From Microbacterium oleivorans (GTDB lineage Bacteria; Actinomycetota; Actinomycetes; Actinomycetales; Microbacteriaceae): DNA of 64,000 nt. Below the pieces are notes generated by a model, which ran no database searches, was not told the DNA's origin, and saw only the letters and a program-made list of their open reading frames with translations. The position numbers were made by a program, and so were the translations under genes. This document shows positions 1 to 7,421 of the stretch, piece by piece. The stretch spans positions 124,001 through 188,000 of the forward strand of contig NZ_JAMBOV010000005.1 of the NCBI RefSeq assembly GCF_023715745.1. The letters are read 5' to 3'. How positions within the stretch are numbered: position 1 is the first letter of the stretch; each line of letters opens with the position of its first letter.

Positions 1-668
1 CGCCGGACGGCACGGGCGACATCGCCGATCGCCTTGCTGCCGCGAATGGCCGTGTGCACGTCCTGCATCGCACGGCGAAAGACGGCCTCGGGCGTGCCTA
101 TCTCGCAGGCTTCGCATGGGGTCGTCGGCGGGGTTACGACGTGCTGATCGAGATGGATGCTGATGGCTCGCACCAGCCGGAGTCTCTGCCGATCATGCTC
201 GACGAGCTGGCCACGGCTGACATCGTGCTCGGCTCCCGGTGGGTGCCGGGCGGCCGCGTCGTGAACTGGCCGCTGCATCGCAAGATGCTCAGCATCGGCG
301 GCAACGTCTATGCCCGGCTTGCGCTCGGGATCGACGTGCGCGACGCTACGGGCGGATATCGCGCCTACCGCGCGAGCGCACTCGATCGCATCGGGTTGGA
401 CGGTGTCGCATCGCAGGGCTACTGCTTCCAGCTCGACCTGCTGTGGCGCGGGCTGGAACGCGAGCTGCGCGTCGTCGAGGTCCCCATCACCTTCGTGGAG
501 CGGGAGCTCGGCGTGAGCAAGATGAGCGGCAACATCGTTCGCGAGTCGCTCGTCATGGTGACGATGTGGGGGATACGCCGTCGTCTGAGCGCAGTCCGTG
601 AATTGGTGCTGCATCACCGTCGTCTACCGTCCGTGCGTGCGAACACCCGGCGGCTCGCCCCGTCGTGA
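1..668 (+). CDS. Polyprenol monophosphomannose synthase (GT2), 3' part
   Basis: The gene runs in from the left edge; the reading frame is complete from base 3. The protein belongs to the dolichol-phosphate mannosyltransferase branch of glycosyltransferase family 2, which moves mannose from GDP-mannose to polyprenyl phosphate at the inner membrane face, supplying the lipid donor for lipoglycans and protein O-mannosylation. Visible family motifs are the PDGTGD-like nucleotide region at the very start, the acceptor-side EMDADGSH block (the DxD metal site), GSRW followed by a glycine-rich turn, and a late VPITFVERE block. No C-terminal membrane domain follows, so this is the short soluble-domain type. 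Only about the first 40-50 residues seem to be missing. Family call firm; substrate inferred. Confidence 0.85.
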   Translation, partial: PDGTGDIADRLAAANGRVHVLHRTAKDGLGRAYLAGFAWGRRRGYDVLIEMDADGSHQPESLPIMLDELATADIVLGSRWVPGGRVVNWPLHRKMLSIGGNVYARLALGIDVRDATGGYRAYRASALDRIGLDGVASQGYCFQLDLLWRGLERELRVVEVPITFVERELGVSKMSGNIVRESLVMVTMWGIRRRLSAVRELVLHHRRLPSVRANTRRLAPS

Positions 669-975
669 CCGGTCTCGATCGGGTGTGAACGCGGGAATCT
701 GTCGATTCGGGTTGAGCCGACGGTCGCGCCCCGCCGTGATCGTGCCGCGGCCTCGAAGTACACGGTCGAGTACTCGCCGTGTCGTCGTCGAGGCGACGCG
801 TTACGCCCGAGAGTCGAATGCGATCAGGTATTTCAGCCCTTCCGTCTGCACTTATCGAGATAGCGGCCGCGGCTCAGCGCGGCGATCGCGAACAGTTTCG
901 GGGAGCCCGTACCCGAGTCAACGGCGGAACCGCAAGGCTTCGCCTGACAGCTCGCGGCACGCGCACACTCCATGT
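669..975. other. Intergenic region before the acyl-CoA dehydrogenase-like gene
   Basis: About 300 bases with no convincing coding sequence. Open frames here look like shadows and lack a ribosome site. The region must hold the promoter for the downstream three-gene unit, but no clear -35/-10 pair stands out. No strong terminator hairpin with a T-run was seen after the mannosyltransferase gene. Confidence 0.4.
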
Positions 976-2046
976 GTGAACCTCCCGCACGATGCCTCCT
1001 CCCCGGCCCGCCTGAGTGACGGACCGTTCGGCAGTGCGACGGCCGCGGCGCTCGACGAGGCCGACCTCATCGACGGGTTCGGGGTCGACGTTGCAGCAAC
1101 ACTTGCATGGGCGGTCGGCGCGGGAGCAGCGCGGAGCGACGGGCGTTCGCTCGCCGACGACTGGTCGTTCCTCGCCGCGGTTGCGAGCCGGGATGTCGGG
1201 GCCGCGCGCATCCTCGAGCCCCATCTCGACGCGCTCGACATCCTCGACCAAGCCCGTCGCGACGGCTACGAGATCGATCTCGCGTCGATCCAGGCGGACG
1301 TCGAATCCTCGTGGGGAGTGTTCGCCGCCGAAGGCGCCGGGACTCGGCTGGAGGCTGGCGCCAACGGCTCCGGTTGGCGTCTCGCGGGAACGAAGCCGTG
1401 GTGTTCGCTCGCCCGGCATCTGAGCCACGCACTCGTCACGGCTTGGGTCGGCGACGAGCGTCGCCTTTTCGCCGTGGCTCTGCAGCGCCCCGAAGTGTCA
1501 CCACACACGGGACCGTGGCACGCACGGGGACTGCCTCAGGTTGTGAGTGCACCGGTGGACTTCGCCGCGGCTCCGGCCGTGCCCGTTGGTGAACCGGGCT
1601 GGTACCTGCGTCGCCCCGGCTTCGCGGCAGGCGGCATCGGAGTGGCGGCGTGCTGGTGGGGTGGTGCTCTGCCGATCCGCGACGCTCTGATTCACGCGGC
1701 ACGGCGCGAGGGTGCAGATCAGCTGTCGCGCGTGCACCTGGCTCGAGTGGATGCCGCGCTCTGGACAGCGAGGCTCGCCCTGCGATCGGCGGCGCACCAG
1801 ACGGAAGGGCTGCCGGTGGCATCCCACCCCGGCACCTCCGCCGCACGCGTCCGGACGATCGTCGCCGGCGCGGTCGAGACGACGCTCGCCGAGTCCGCTC
1901 GAGCTCTCGGACCGCTACCCCTCGTGGCGGACGAGACTCACGCTCGCCGCGTGGCCGACCTCGAGATCTACCTGCGACAGCACCACGGCGAACGCGACCT
2001 GGCGCGCATCGGCGCCGACATCACGGAAGGGCTGGGTGCATGGTGA
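976..2046 (+). CDS. Acyl-CoA dehydrogenase-like protein
   Basis: 356 residues from a GTG start; the longer open frame upstream of it is not protein-like. The middle shows the acyl-CoA dehydrogenase beta-domain signature (LAGTKPWCS near residue 136, then a strand with AWVGDERRLF). The C-terminal third is helical and ends with a DLEIYLRQHHGERD block typical of the family's last helices, where FAD and the dimer partner are contacted. It is shorter than the usual ~380 residues and its N-terminal helical domain is weakly conserved, so the substrate may not be a normal fatty acyl-CoA. Its last 7 bases overlap the next gene, showing translational coupling with the deacetylase/methyltransferase fusion and then the glycosyltransferase. 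Role inferred: oxidation step in an unknown small-molecule or glycoconjugate pathway. Confidence 0.75.
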   Translation: MNLPHDASSPARLSDGPFGSATAAALDEADLIDGFGVDVAATLAWAVGAGAARSDGRSLADDWSFLAAVASRDVGAARILEPHLDALDILDQARRDGYEIDLASIQADVESSWGVFAAEGAGTRLEAGANGSGWRLAGTKPWCSLARHLSHALVTAWVGDERRLFAVALQRPEVSPHTGPWHARGLPQVVSAPVDFAAAPAVPVGEPGWYLRRPGFAAGGIGVAACWWGGALPIRDALIHAARREGADQLSRVHLARVDAALWTARLALRSAAHQTEGLPVASHPGTSAARVRTIVAGAVETTLAESARALGPLPLVADETHARRVADLEIYLRQHHGERDLARIGADITEGLGAW

Positions 2047-3392
2047 GCTTCAGCCACCGAGATCCGGGAACGGACGAAGCGGTGTGGCGGAAAGCGTTCC
2101 TCGACCGGGAGCTGCCGTCGTTGGACGAGACGTTCGAGCGCCTCGTCGTCGTCGCGGCCCACCCCGACGACGAAACCCTCGGCGTCGGGGGACTCATGGC
2201 CCGCACCGCAAGTCGTGGCGCGAGCGTCACCGTTCTCATCGCGACCGACGGCGAGGGCTCTCATCCGGATTCGCCGTCCCACACCCCCGTCGATCTGGCC
2301 GCGGTGCGACGGCGCGAGGTCGCCGCAGCGCTCGATCAACTGAGCCCGTCGATCGACGTGCAGTTCCTCGCCCTCCCGGACGGCGGCACGGACGACCATC
2401 GCGACGCGATCGCGGAGGCGCTCCGCGCGCTGCTGCAGGGGCAGGGAGCGCATCTCGTCGTGGTGCCCTGGTCAGGCGACAGTCACCGCGATCATCGCGT
2501 CGCTGCGGAAGTGACGGCCGAGGTGTGCGCGGACCTCGGGGTCCCGTGGCGGGAGTATCCGATCTGGCTCTGGCACTGGGGGTCGACGGAGGACGTACCC
2601 TGGGGCGACCTCGAGGTGGTTCAGCTCGATGAGCCGACGGTGAAGCTCAAACGCACCGCGATGCATCACCATCGCAGCCAGATCGCCCCGCTGTCGTCCG
2701 CGCCGGGGGATGAGGTGATGCTCCACGAGGGGATGCAGGCGCACTTCGACCGGCCGCTCGAGGTCCTGATCCGCCCTGCTGGTCGCAGTCTGGCGGAGAG
2801 CTTCTTCGACGATTTCTATCGTCGCAACGGGGACGACCCGTGGGGTTTCGAGTCGCGCTGGTACGAGCAGCGCAAGCGCGCGATCACTCTGGCCAGCGTG
2901 CCTCGCGAACGGTACGCCTCGGCCCTCGAACTGGGCTGCTCGACCGGCGTTGTGACGGAGCTCCTCGCCGATCGGTGCGACGCCGTGCTGGCAGTCGATA
3001 TCGCGGACGCGCCGCTCGCGATCGCACGCCGTCGCCTCGGCGATCGCGAGGACGTTCGCCTCGAGCGTCTCGCGCTGCCGGGGGAGTGGCCCGTCGGCAC
3101 CTTCGACCTCGTCGTGTTGTCGGAGGTCGGCTACTACTGGAGCGCTGCGGACCTGACCCGCGTCGTCGACCTGATTCGGAATGCGATGGATGCCGGTGGC
3201 CACCTGGTCGCGTGCCACTGGCGGCATCCGGTCGCGGAGTATCCGCAGTCCGGAGACGATGTGCACGCGGCACTTCGCGCGGCCGAGGGTCTCGTCCGAC
3301 TCGTGCTGCACGAGGAGGAGGACTTCGTGCTCGAGGTCTATGGACTCGCGGGCGCCCGCTCGGTCGCCGCCGAGACGGGGATCATCGCGTGA
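2040..3392 (+). CDS. PIG-L family deacetylase fused to NodS-like SAM methyltransferase
   Basis: 450 residues with two enzymes in one chain. Residues ~35-230 are a PIG-L/MshB-type zinc deacetylase: the AHPDDE motif is at residues 40-45 and the second zinc site SHRDH is near 148. These enzymes remove acetyl from N-acetylglucosamine-type sugars. Residues ~265-440 are a class I methyltransferase with the DPWGFESRWYEQRK lead-in seen in NodS-like proteins, then LELGCSTGVVT (SAM site, ~294) and an acidic strand-2 end (VDIAD). The ATG start overlaps the upstream stop by 7 bases, and the gene's own stop overlaps the next GTG start. In many bacteria the two domains are separate neighbouring genes, so this is a genuine fusion rather than a misread boundary. 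Product unknown. Confidence 0.85.
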   Translation: MVSFSHRDPGTDEAVWRKAFLDRELPSLDETFERLVVVAAHPDDETLGVGGLMARTASRGASVTVLIATDGEGSHPDSPSHTPVDLAAVRRREVAAALDQLSPSIDVQFLALPDGGTDDHRDAIAEALRALLQGQGAHLVVVPWSGDSHRDHRVAAEVTAEVCADLGVPWREYPIWLWHWGSTEDVPWGDLEVVQLDEPTVKLKRTAMHHHRSQIAPLSSAPGDEVMLHEGMQAHFDRPLEVLIRPAGRSLAESFFDDFYRRNGDDPWGFESRWYEQRKRAITLASVPRERYASALELGCSTGVVTELLADRCDAVLAVDIADAPLAIARRRLGDREDVRLERLALPGEWPVGTFDLVVLSEVGYYWSAADLTRVVDLIRNAMDAGGHLVACHWRHPVAEYPQSGDDVHAALRAAEGLVRLVLHEEEDFVLEVYGLAGARSVAAETGIIA

Positions 3393-4105
3393 CAGCGGGC
3401 GGTACCCCAGCGGTGGCGATCGTCGTCCCGGTGCACAATGAAGCCGAACTCCTCGACGAGTGCCTCGCCGCGCTCACCGCTGCCATCGAGCACACCCGAC
3501 GGACGCATCGGGGAGTGCAGATCTCGACGGTTGTCGTCCTCGACGCGTGCACGGATGCCTCGGGCCGGATCGCGCGGTCGTGGCCGGTGCGAACTCTCGA
3601 CATCGACGCGCGGAACGTGGGGACGGCTCGACGCCTCGGCGTGGCCGCGGCCGTCGCTGAACTGGGTTCCCCGCCCGCCGACGTGTGGATCAGCACCACG
3701 GACGGAGACTCGGTCGTTCCTGTCACCTGGCTCAGCCACCAACTTGACCTCCGCGCTGCGGGTGCCGATGTCGTGCTCGGCACCGTTCGGCCGGACTTCG
3801 CCGACCTCACACTCGAGCACGCGGAGCACTGGCTGCACACGCATCCGCGCGGCCGTCCGGCCGGCAACGTTCACGGCGCCAATCTCGGCCTGCGTGCCGG
3901 CGTGTACCTCGCGGCGGGAGGGTTCGCCGACCTCGAGCAGCACGAGGACGTCGCGCTCGTCCGTGCTGCGCGAGCCCAGGGTGCCCGTGCGGTCGCGACG
4001 GACGAGAACGAGGTGGTCACATCCGGCCGATTCTGGGGGCGGACGCCCGGAGGGTATGCCGCATTCGTCCGCGCGACTCACGAACGAATCGCCGGGGCCG
4101 GCTGA
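3389..4105 (+). CDS. Family 2 glycosyltransferase
   Basis: 238 residues from a GTG that overlaps the previous stop (GTGA). It has a GT-A fold: AIVVPVHNEAE near the N-terminus, a DACTD block, the metal-binding DGD near residue 103, an acceptor loop with HGANLGLR near 165, and an ED pair (HEDVALV) near 187 where the catalytic base is expected. No membrane helix is visible, so it should be cytosolic or peripheral. As third gene of a coupled unit with a sugar deacetylase, a methyltransferase and an acyl-CoA dehydrogenase, it probably builds the sugar scaffold the others modify. The donor and acceptor cannot be told from the sequence. Confidence 0.85.
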   Translation: MTAGGTPAVAIVVPVHNEAELLDECLAALTAAIEHTRRTHRGVQISTVVVLDACTDASGRIARSWPVRTLDIDARNVGTARRLGVAAAVAELGSPPADVWISTTDGDSVVPVTWLSHQLDLRAAGADVVLGTVRPDFADLTLEHAEHWLHTHPRGRPAGNVHGANLGLRAGVYLAAGGFADLEQHEDVALVRAARAQGARAVATDENEVVTSGRFWGRTPGGYAAFVRATHERIAGAG

Positions 4106-4211
4106 ATCGTCTCCGGGGTCGGAAGGTAGTCGGTGGCGTCCGCATCGGCAAGGGGCGCGGTGGGACGGGGAGACCAGCGGATCGTCGGGATCCCCAACCC
4201 CCGGAGGAACC

Positions 4212-5162
4212 ATGTACTTCCACGTTCAAGAGTTCATCAACGAGATCGCACAGGACGAGCCGGATCCCGCGGCCGCCAACGCACTGCAGGAGGGTCTCGG
4301 CGGACAGTTCGGTGAGATGCGCACGATGATGCAGTACTTGTTCCAGAGCATCAATTTCCGCGGTCCGTCGGGCAAGCCCTACAAGGACCTCATCCAGGGC
4401 ATCGGCACCGAGGAGATCAGTCACGTCGAGCTCATCGGCACGACCATCTCTCGTCTGTTGGATGGTTCGCCGAGGTACAAGGGAAAGCCGTCAGACCCTG
4501 TCGACGACCCCGGCGCGGGTGGTGCGACGCCGCTCAGCATCGCCGTTGATCACAGCAACATCCACCACTATCTGGTCGGTGCGCAGGGTGCGCTCCCGGT
4601 GGATTCCGCCGGCAATCCCTGGATGGGCAGCTACGTCTACAACTCCGGCAACCTCGTGCTCGATCTGCTGTACAACCTGATGCTGGAGTCGACGGGTCGA
4701 CTGCAGAAGTGCCGGCTGTACGAGATGACGGACAACAAGATGGCGCGAAGCACGATCTCGTACCTCATCGTGCGTGACCAGGCGCACGAGAACGCGTACG
4801 CGAAGGCCCTCGAGACCCTTGGAGTGAATTGGCGTACGTCGCTTCCGATCCCGAAGACGAACGCCGAGCAGTTCCCCGAGGTGAAGCGTCTCGTCGACCT
4901 GGGGCTGCAGAGCAAGCAGTATTCGTTCGATCTGGGCAATCAGTCCGAAGCCGGTCGCATCTTCCAGGGTGCGTCGCCGTCAAACGATGGCACGCAGCTT
5001 GACGCGAGCGAGCAGGCCCCGGTCGGCTCGCCGATGACCGTGTCGCCGGAGCGACCCGAGGAATTCTCTCCCGGAGCGGATGCCGAGCTGCGAGCGCTCA
5101 TCGAGGCGACAGCCGCGATGGAGATGGCCGATATCGACGCCACGTTCGGACGCATGAAGTAA
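4212..5162 (+). CDS. Manganese catalase family protein
   Basis: 316 residues, ATG preceded by a good GGAGGA site. The four-helix ferritin-like core carries the dimanganese ligands: Glu35, the EE..H group at 67-71 (EEISHVEL) and a later RDQAHE block that should supply the remaining Glu/His pair. The length and the long C-terminal tail fit non-haem Mn catalases, which split hydrogen peroxide to water and oxygen without haem. It lies 106 bases after the glycosyltransferase gene on the same strand and is followed by a strong hairpin, so it may be read both from its own promoter and from the upstream unit. The C-terminal ~50 residues are rich in acidic and Ala residues and are probably flexible. 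Confidence 0.9.
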   Translation: MYFHVQEFINEIAQDEPDPAAANALQEGLGGQFGEMRTMMQYLFQSINFRGPSGKPYKDLIQGIGTEEISHVELIGTTISRLLDGSPRYKGKPSDPVDDPGAGGATPLSIAVDHSNIHHYLVGAQGALPVDSAGNPWMGSYVYNSGNLVLDLLYNLMLESTGRLQKCRLYEMTDNKMARSTISYLIVRDQAHENAYAKALETLGVNWRTSLPIPKTNAEQFPEVKRLVDLGLQSKQYSFDLGNQSEAGRIFQGASPSNDGTQLDASEQAPVGSPMTVSPERPEEFSPGADAELRALIEATAAMEMADIDATFGRMK

Positions 5163-5177
5163 CCGGAGGATGCGGCG

Positions 5178-5206
5178 ACCCCGACCCTGTTCTGCGGGGT
5201 CGGGGT
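5178..5206 (+). terminator. Terminator after the manganese catalase gene
   Basis: A 10-bp perfect stem (ACCCCGACCC paired with GGGTCGGGGT, 9-base loop) starts 16 bases after the catalase stop. The T-run is weak (TT), as is common in this high-GC genome. Confidence 0.65.
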
Positions 5207-5258
5207 TCAGTGGGTGGAGCACCTTGCGCTCGCCGCACCCGTCAGCGAGCCTGAGTCC

Positions 5259-5657
5259 ATGTGGGATCGCGAGACAGCGGCGGCAGCCGCCAACGAGTGG
5301 ATCGGCCGATACGTCCGCGCGTGGGAGACCAACGACCCGGACGACATCCGGTCGCTGTTCACGGCGGACGCGGAGTATCGCGATGGCCCGTCGACGAACC
5401 CCTGGATCGGTCACGATGCGATCCTCGCGGGTTGGCTCGGGCAGAAGGACGACCCCGGCACATGGTCGTTCGAGCATGAGCTCACTGCGGTCGACGGGGA
5501 CATCGCGATCATTCGCGGTCGAACCAGCTACCCGAGTTCGACGACGAAGAGTCGGCAGTACGACAACCTCATGGTCATTCGTTTGGCGGATGACGGTCGG
5601 GCGAGCTCGTTCACCGATTGGTTCGTGACACCGGACACCACGGGGGCAGAGGGGTAA
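5259..5657 (+). CDS. SnoaL-like / NTF2-fold family protein
   Basis: 132 residues from ATG 5259. A GTG 45 bases earlier is also in frame but sits directly behind the catalase terminator. The sequence fits the SnoaL-like NTF2 cone fold: an N-terminal helix (ANEWIGRYVRAWETNDPDDI), the LFTADAEYRDGP turn, GHDAI, and a strand with VDGDIAIIRGRTSYP near the middle. Many family members are small isomerases, hydrolases or ligand binders, and others have no known activity, so no reaction is assigned. It stands alone between a terminator and a convergent acyltransferase gene. Confidence 0.7.
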   Translation: MWDRETAAAAANEWIGRYVRAWETNDPDDIRSLFTADAEYRDGPSTNPWIGHDAILAGWLGQKDDPGTWSFEHELTAVDGDIAIIRGRTSYPSSTTKSRQYDNLMVIRLADDGRASSFTDWFVTPDTTGAEG

Positions 5658-5693
5658 GGACGTGCCGGGGCCGAACGCCGTTCCGCGGTGGGT

Positions 5694-6278
5694 TCAGCCG
5701 CGACGAGGCAGCGGATCGCCTTCGTCGCGCAAGCGAGGCTCGACGCGTCGCGCGGGACGCAGCCCCGACTTGTCGGAGTAGAACGCACGGATGGCATCCA
5801 TGTCCGCGCCGACGTCGCCGGTGAGGGTGAGAGTCGGTCCCAGTCCGGTCGTCATGGTGGCGCGATCCACGTACCCGAGCGTGACGGGAAGGCCGGCCTC
5901 GCGGGCGATGCGGTAGAAGCCCGACTTCCAGTGTCCGGCGCCGCCGCGCGTGCCTTCGGGCGTCACGACGAGGCCGAAGACGTCGCCCTCGCGGATGCGA
6001 CGGACGAGAGTGTCGACCACGCCGGCGGGGTTCGCTCTGTCGACAGGGATGCCGCCGATCGAGCGCATCAGCGGGCCGCGCCAGCCGCGGAAGAGGCTTT
6101 CCTTGCCCAACCAGCGGAACCGCATCCTCAGGCGCCAGGCGATCGCCAGCATGAGCACGAAGTCCCAGTTGGAGGTGTGCGGCGCCCCCAGGACGACGGT
6201 GGGGCGAGGCGGCGCGGGCTCGGTCGCGAGCGTCCATCGGCTGAACGTCCAGTAGGCCCGGGCGAGGAGGCGGAGCAT
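5694..6278 (-). CDS. Lysophospholipid acyltransferase (PlsC-like) family protein
   Basis: 194 residues. The glycerolphosphate acyltransferase fold is shown by the catalytic-type HTSNWD block near residue 34 (the HX4D motif), a GGIPVDR block near 75, and TPEGTRG near 107, which binds the acyl-acceptor phosphate. The N-terminal region is amphipathic with no full membrane span, suggesting peripheral membrane binding. The family moves acyl groups from CoA or ACP to lysophosphatidate-like acceptors; the short length suits the 1-acyl-glycerol-phosphate acyltransferase-like branch rather than main PlsC. It is transcribed alone and faces the SnoaL-like gene convergently. Confidence 0.8.
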   Translation of the reverse strand: MLRLLARAYWTFSRWTLATEPAPPRPTVVLGAPHTSNWDFVLMLAIAWRLRMRFRWLGKESLFRGWRGPLMRSIGGIPVDRANPAGVVDTLVRRIREGDVFGLVVTPEGTRGGAGHWKSGFYRIAREAGLPVTLGYVDRATMTTGLGPTLTLTGDVGADMDAIRAFYSDKSGLRPARRVEPRLRDEGDPLPRRG

Positions 6279-6330
6279 TCCGCAACCGTAACGCTCGCGT
6301 GTGCTCCCCGGACCCGAGGGGCGCCGGGTC

Positions 6331-6422
6331 AGCTCTCAGGTTCCAGAGGTATCCTGATACCGATAGGCGGACTTCTCATTCGTCTCGCCCCGGCTGTGTG
6401 GTAACAGTCGGGGCTTTCTTGT
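6331..6422 (+). ncRNA. Candidate short leader or small RNA ending in a terminator
   Basis: Between two divergent genes there is a terminator-like hairpin on the + strand: an 11-bp stem GCCCCGGCTGT/ACAGTCGGGGC (one G-U) followed by TTTCTTGTTGT. A possible -10 (TATCCT, 6350-6355) lies inside a GGTATC-CT-GATACC palindrome about 30 bases before it. No reading frame fits between them, so the stretch could encode a ~60-nt RNA or an attenuated leader of the lipoprotein gene 60 bases downstream. The -35 is not convincing. No known riboswitch family was recognised. Confidence 0.35.
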
Positions 6423-6480
6423 TGTGCGGGCGGGCCGCTGCACCCTTGGCCGACTCTGCTTCGCAGGTAACGTGGCCCGC

Positions 6481-7008
6481 ATGAGCCGACGTCGGGTGTG
6501 GACTGCCGCTGTGATGCTCGCCGCGCCGATGTTGCTCTCGGGGTGTGTCTCCACGACCGGTCTGGACGACGACCCGACGACGACTCCGCCGGCGGTGACG
6601 CCTTCTCCCGTCTCGTCTGCTCCCAGCCCGCCCGTGACGGTCGATGGAGATTATGCCGTGCCCGCCGTCGCTGACGACGAGCTGTCGCGGATCACATTCG
6701 TCGCCGAGGGCGCCAACGGCATTTCCGAGGGCGAGGCGACCGTCTCGGGTGTGGTGGAGGCCGGGGAGCGGTACGTGATCGACTTCGATTGCAGTCCGTC
6801 GAGGGCGCAAGTGACGCTCGAATGGGCCCCGGCCCCCGCCTCAGGCGAGGAGCCGGCCAACCCCGTGGGGCCGACGTCCGTCACCCAGGATTGTGGCGCG
6901 CCCGGGCGGATCACGGGAATCGCTTACGACGCGGACACGCCCGTGCAACTCAAGATGTTCGCGGACGAATTGAATGCGGGCTGGGCAGTCCTCCGCCCCG
7001 GCGGATGA
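6481..7008 (+). CDS. Predicted lipoprotein of unknown function
   Basis: 175 residues from ATG 6481; an upstream in-frame extension is not signal-like. The N-terminus is a lipoprotein signal: MSRRR, a hydrophobic run, then the lipobox LLSGC with the modified Cys near residue 21. A Thr/Pro/Ser-rich linker follows (to about residue 60), then a compact ~110-residue domain with two Cys (DFDCSP and TQDCGAPG) that could form a disulfide outside the cell. No enzyme or binding family was recognised. The gene lies 60 bases after a terminator-like hairpin, so its expression may start from, or be attenuated by, that leader. The tRNA-Lys gene faces it on the opposite strand. Confidence 0.7.
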   Translation: MSRRRVWTAAVMLAAPMLLSGCVSTTGLDDDPTTTPPAVTPSPVSSAPSPPVTVDGDYAVPAVADDELSRITFVAEGANGISEGEATVSGVVEAGERYVIDFDCSPSRAQVTLEWAPAPASGEEPANPVGPTSVTQDCGAPGRITGIAYDADTPVQLKMFADELNAGWAVLRPGG

Positions 7009-7017
7009 CTTCAGAGG

Positions 7018-7090
7018 TGGGCCCCGTGGGGCTCGAACCCACGACCCGCGGATTAAAAGTCCGATGCTCTACCGACTGAGCTAGAGGCCC
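7018..7090 (-). tRNA. tRNA-Lys (UUU)
   Basis: 73 bases that fold as a full cloverleaf: acceptor GGGCCTC/GGGGCCC (one G-U), D-arm with AGCTCAGTCGGTAGAGC, anticodon loop CTTTTAA giving anticodon UUU, and T-arm GTTCGAGC. The discriminator base is A. The encoded 3' end continues CCT, so CCA is not genome-encoded in full. A possible -10 (TAGGCT) lies about 14-19 bases upstream on the minus strand. Confidence 0.95.
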
Positions 7091-7129
7091 TCAGCGTCCC
7101 AGCCTAATGGGGGAGCGGCGCGGCATCCT

Positions 7130-7306
7130 TCACTCGGTGCTCTTCGCACTGCCGAAGATGATGCCGAGCATGATCCCGAACGACAGGCCGAAGCCGACGC
7201 CGAGCCCGATGTTGTCGAGGAAGAGCAACCCGACGATCACGCCCCCGAGCATCCCGAACGCGATCCAGAGGCCGAACGACATCCCGTTCATGTTCTTGTT
7301 CGCCAT
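7130..7306 (-). CDS. Small two-helix membrane protein (58 residues)
   Basis: Reading the minus strand from ATG at 7306 gives 58 residues starting MANKNMNGMSFG and ending GSAKSTE. Two hydrophobic, glycine-rich segments (about residues 10-30 and 34-53) are separated by a short LDNIG turn, so a hairpin of two membrane spans is likely. Codon use is strongly GC-third and like that of the neighbours, which supports real coding. A GAGG sits very close to the start. It is far shorter than typical reported proteins. Function unknown; the glycine spacing suggests helix packing or self-assembly. Confidence 0.7.
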   Translation of the reverse strand: MANKNMNGMSFGLWIAFGMLGGVIVGLLFLDNIGLGVGFGLSFGIMLGIIFGSAKSTE

Positions 7307-7353
7307 ACCTCGACGCTAGGAAAGGCGCCGACCCGCGGCATCCCCCGTGCGAG

Positions 7354-7404
7354 GGAAAAAGAAGGCGGCGCCGTCGAAGCCCGCAGAGCTTCGACGACGC
7401 CGCC
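7354..7404 (-). terminator. Terminator of the fasciclin lipoprotein gene
   Basis: A long hairpin (arms 7364-7380 and 7388-7404, containing GTCGAAGC/GCTTCGAC) lies just past the fasciclin stop and is followed on the minus strand by CTTCTTTTTCCC. It is a classic intrinsic terminator. Confidence 0.8.
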
Positions 7405-7421
7405 GGTCAAGAAGACCGTGA

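Noticed and set aside
598-975. N-terminal extension of the acyl-CoA dehydrogenase-like gene
   Set aside because: The extra 126 codons are Arg/Ser-rich, overlap the mannosyltransferase end and have no family match. GTG 976 fits the fold start.
5214-5258. Earlier GTG start for the SnoaL-like protein
   Set aside because: It begins eight bases after the catalase terminator and adds residues without fold similarity; possible only as a leaderless start.
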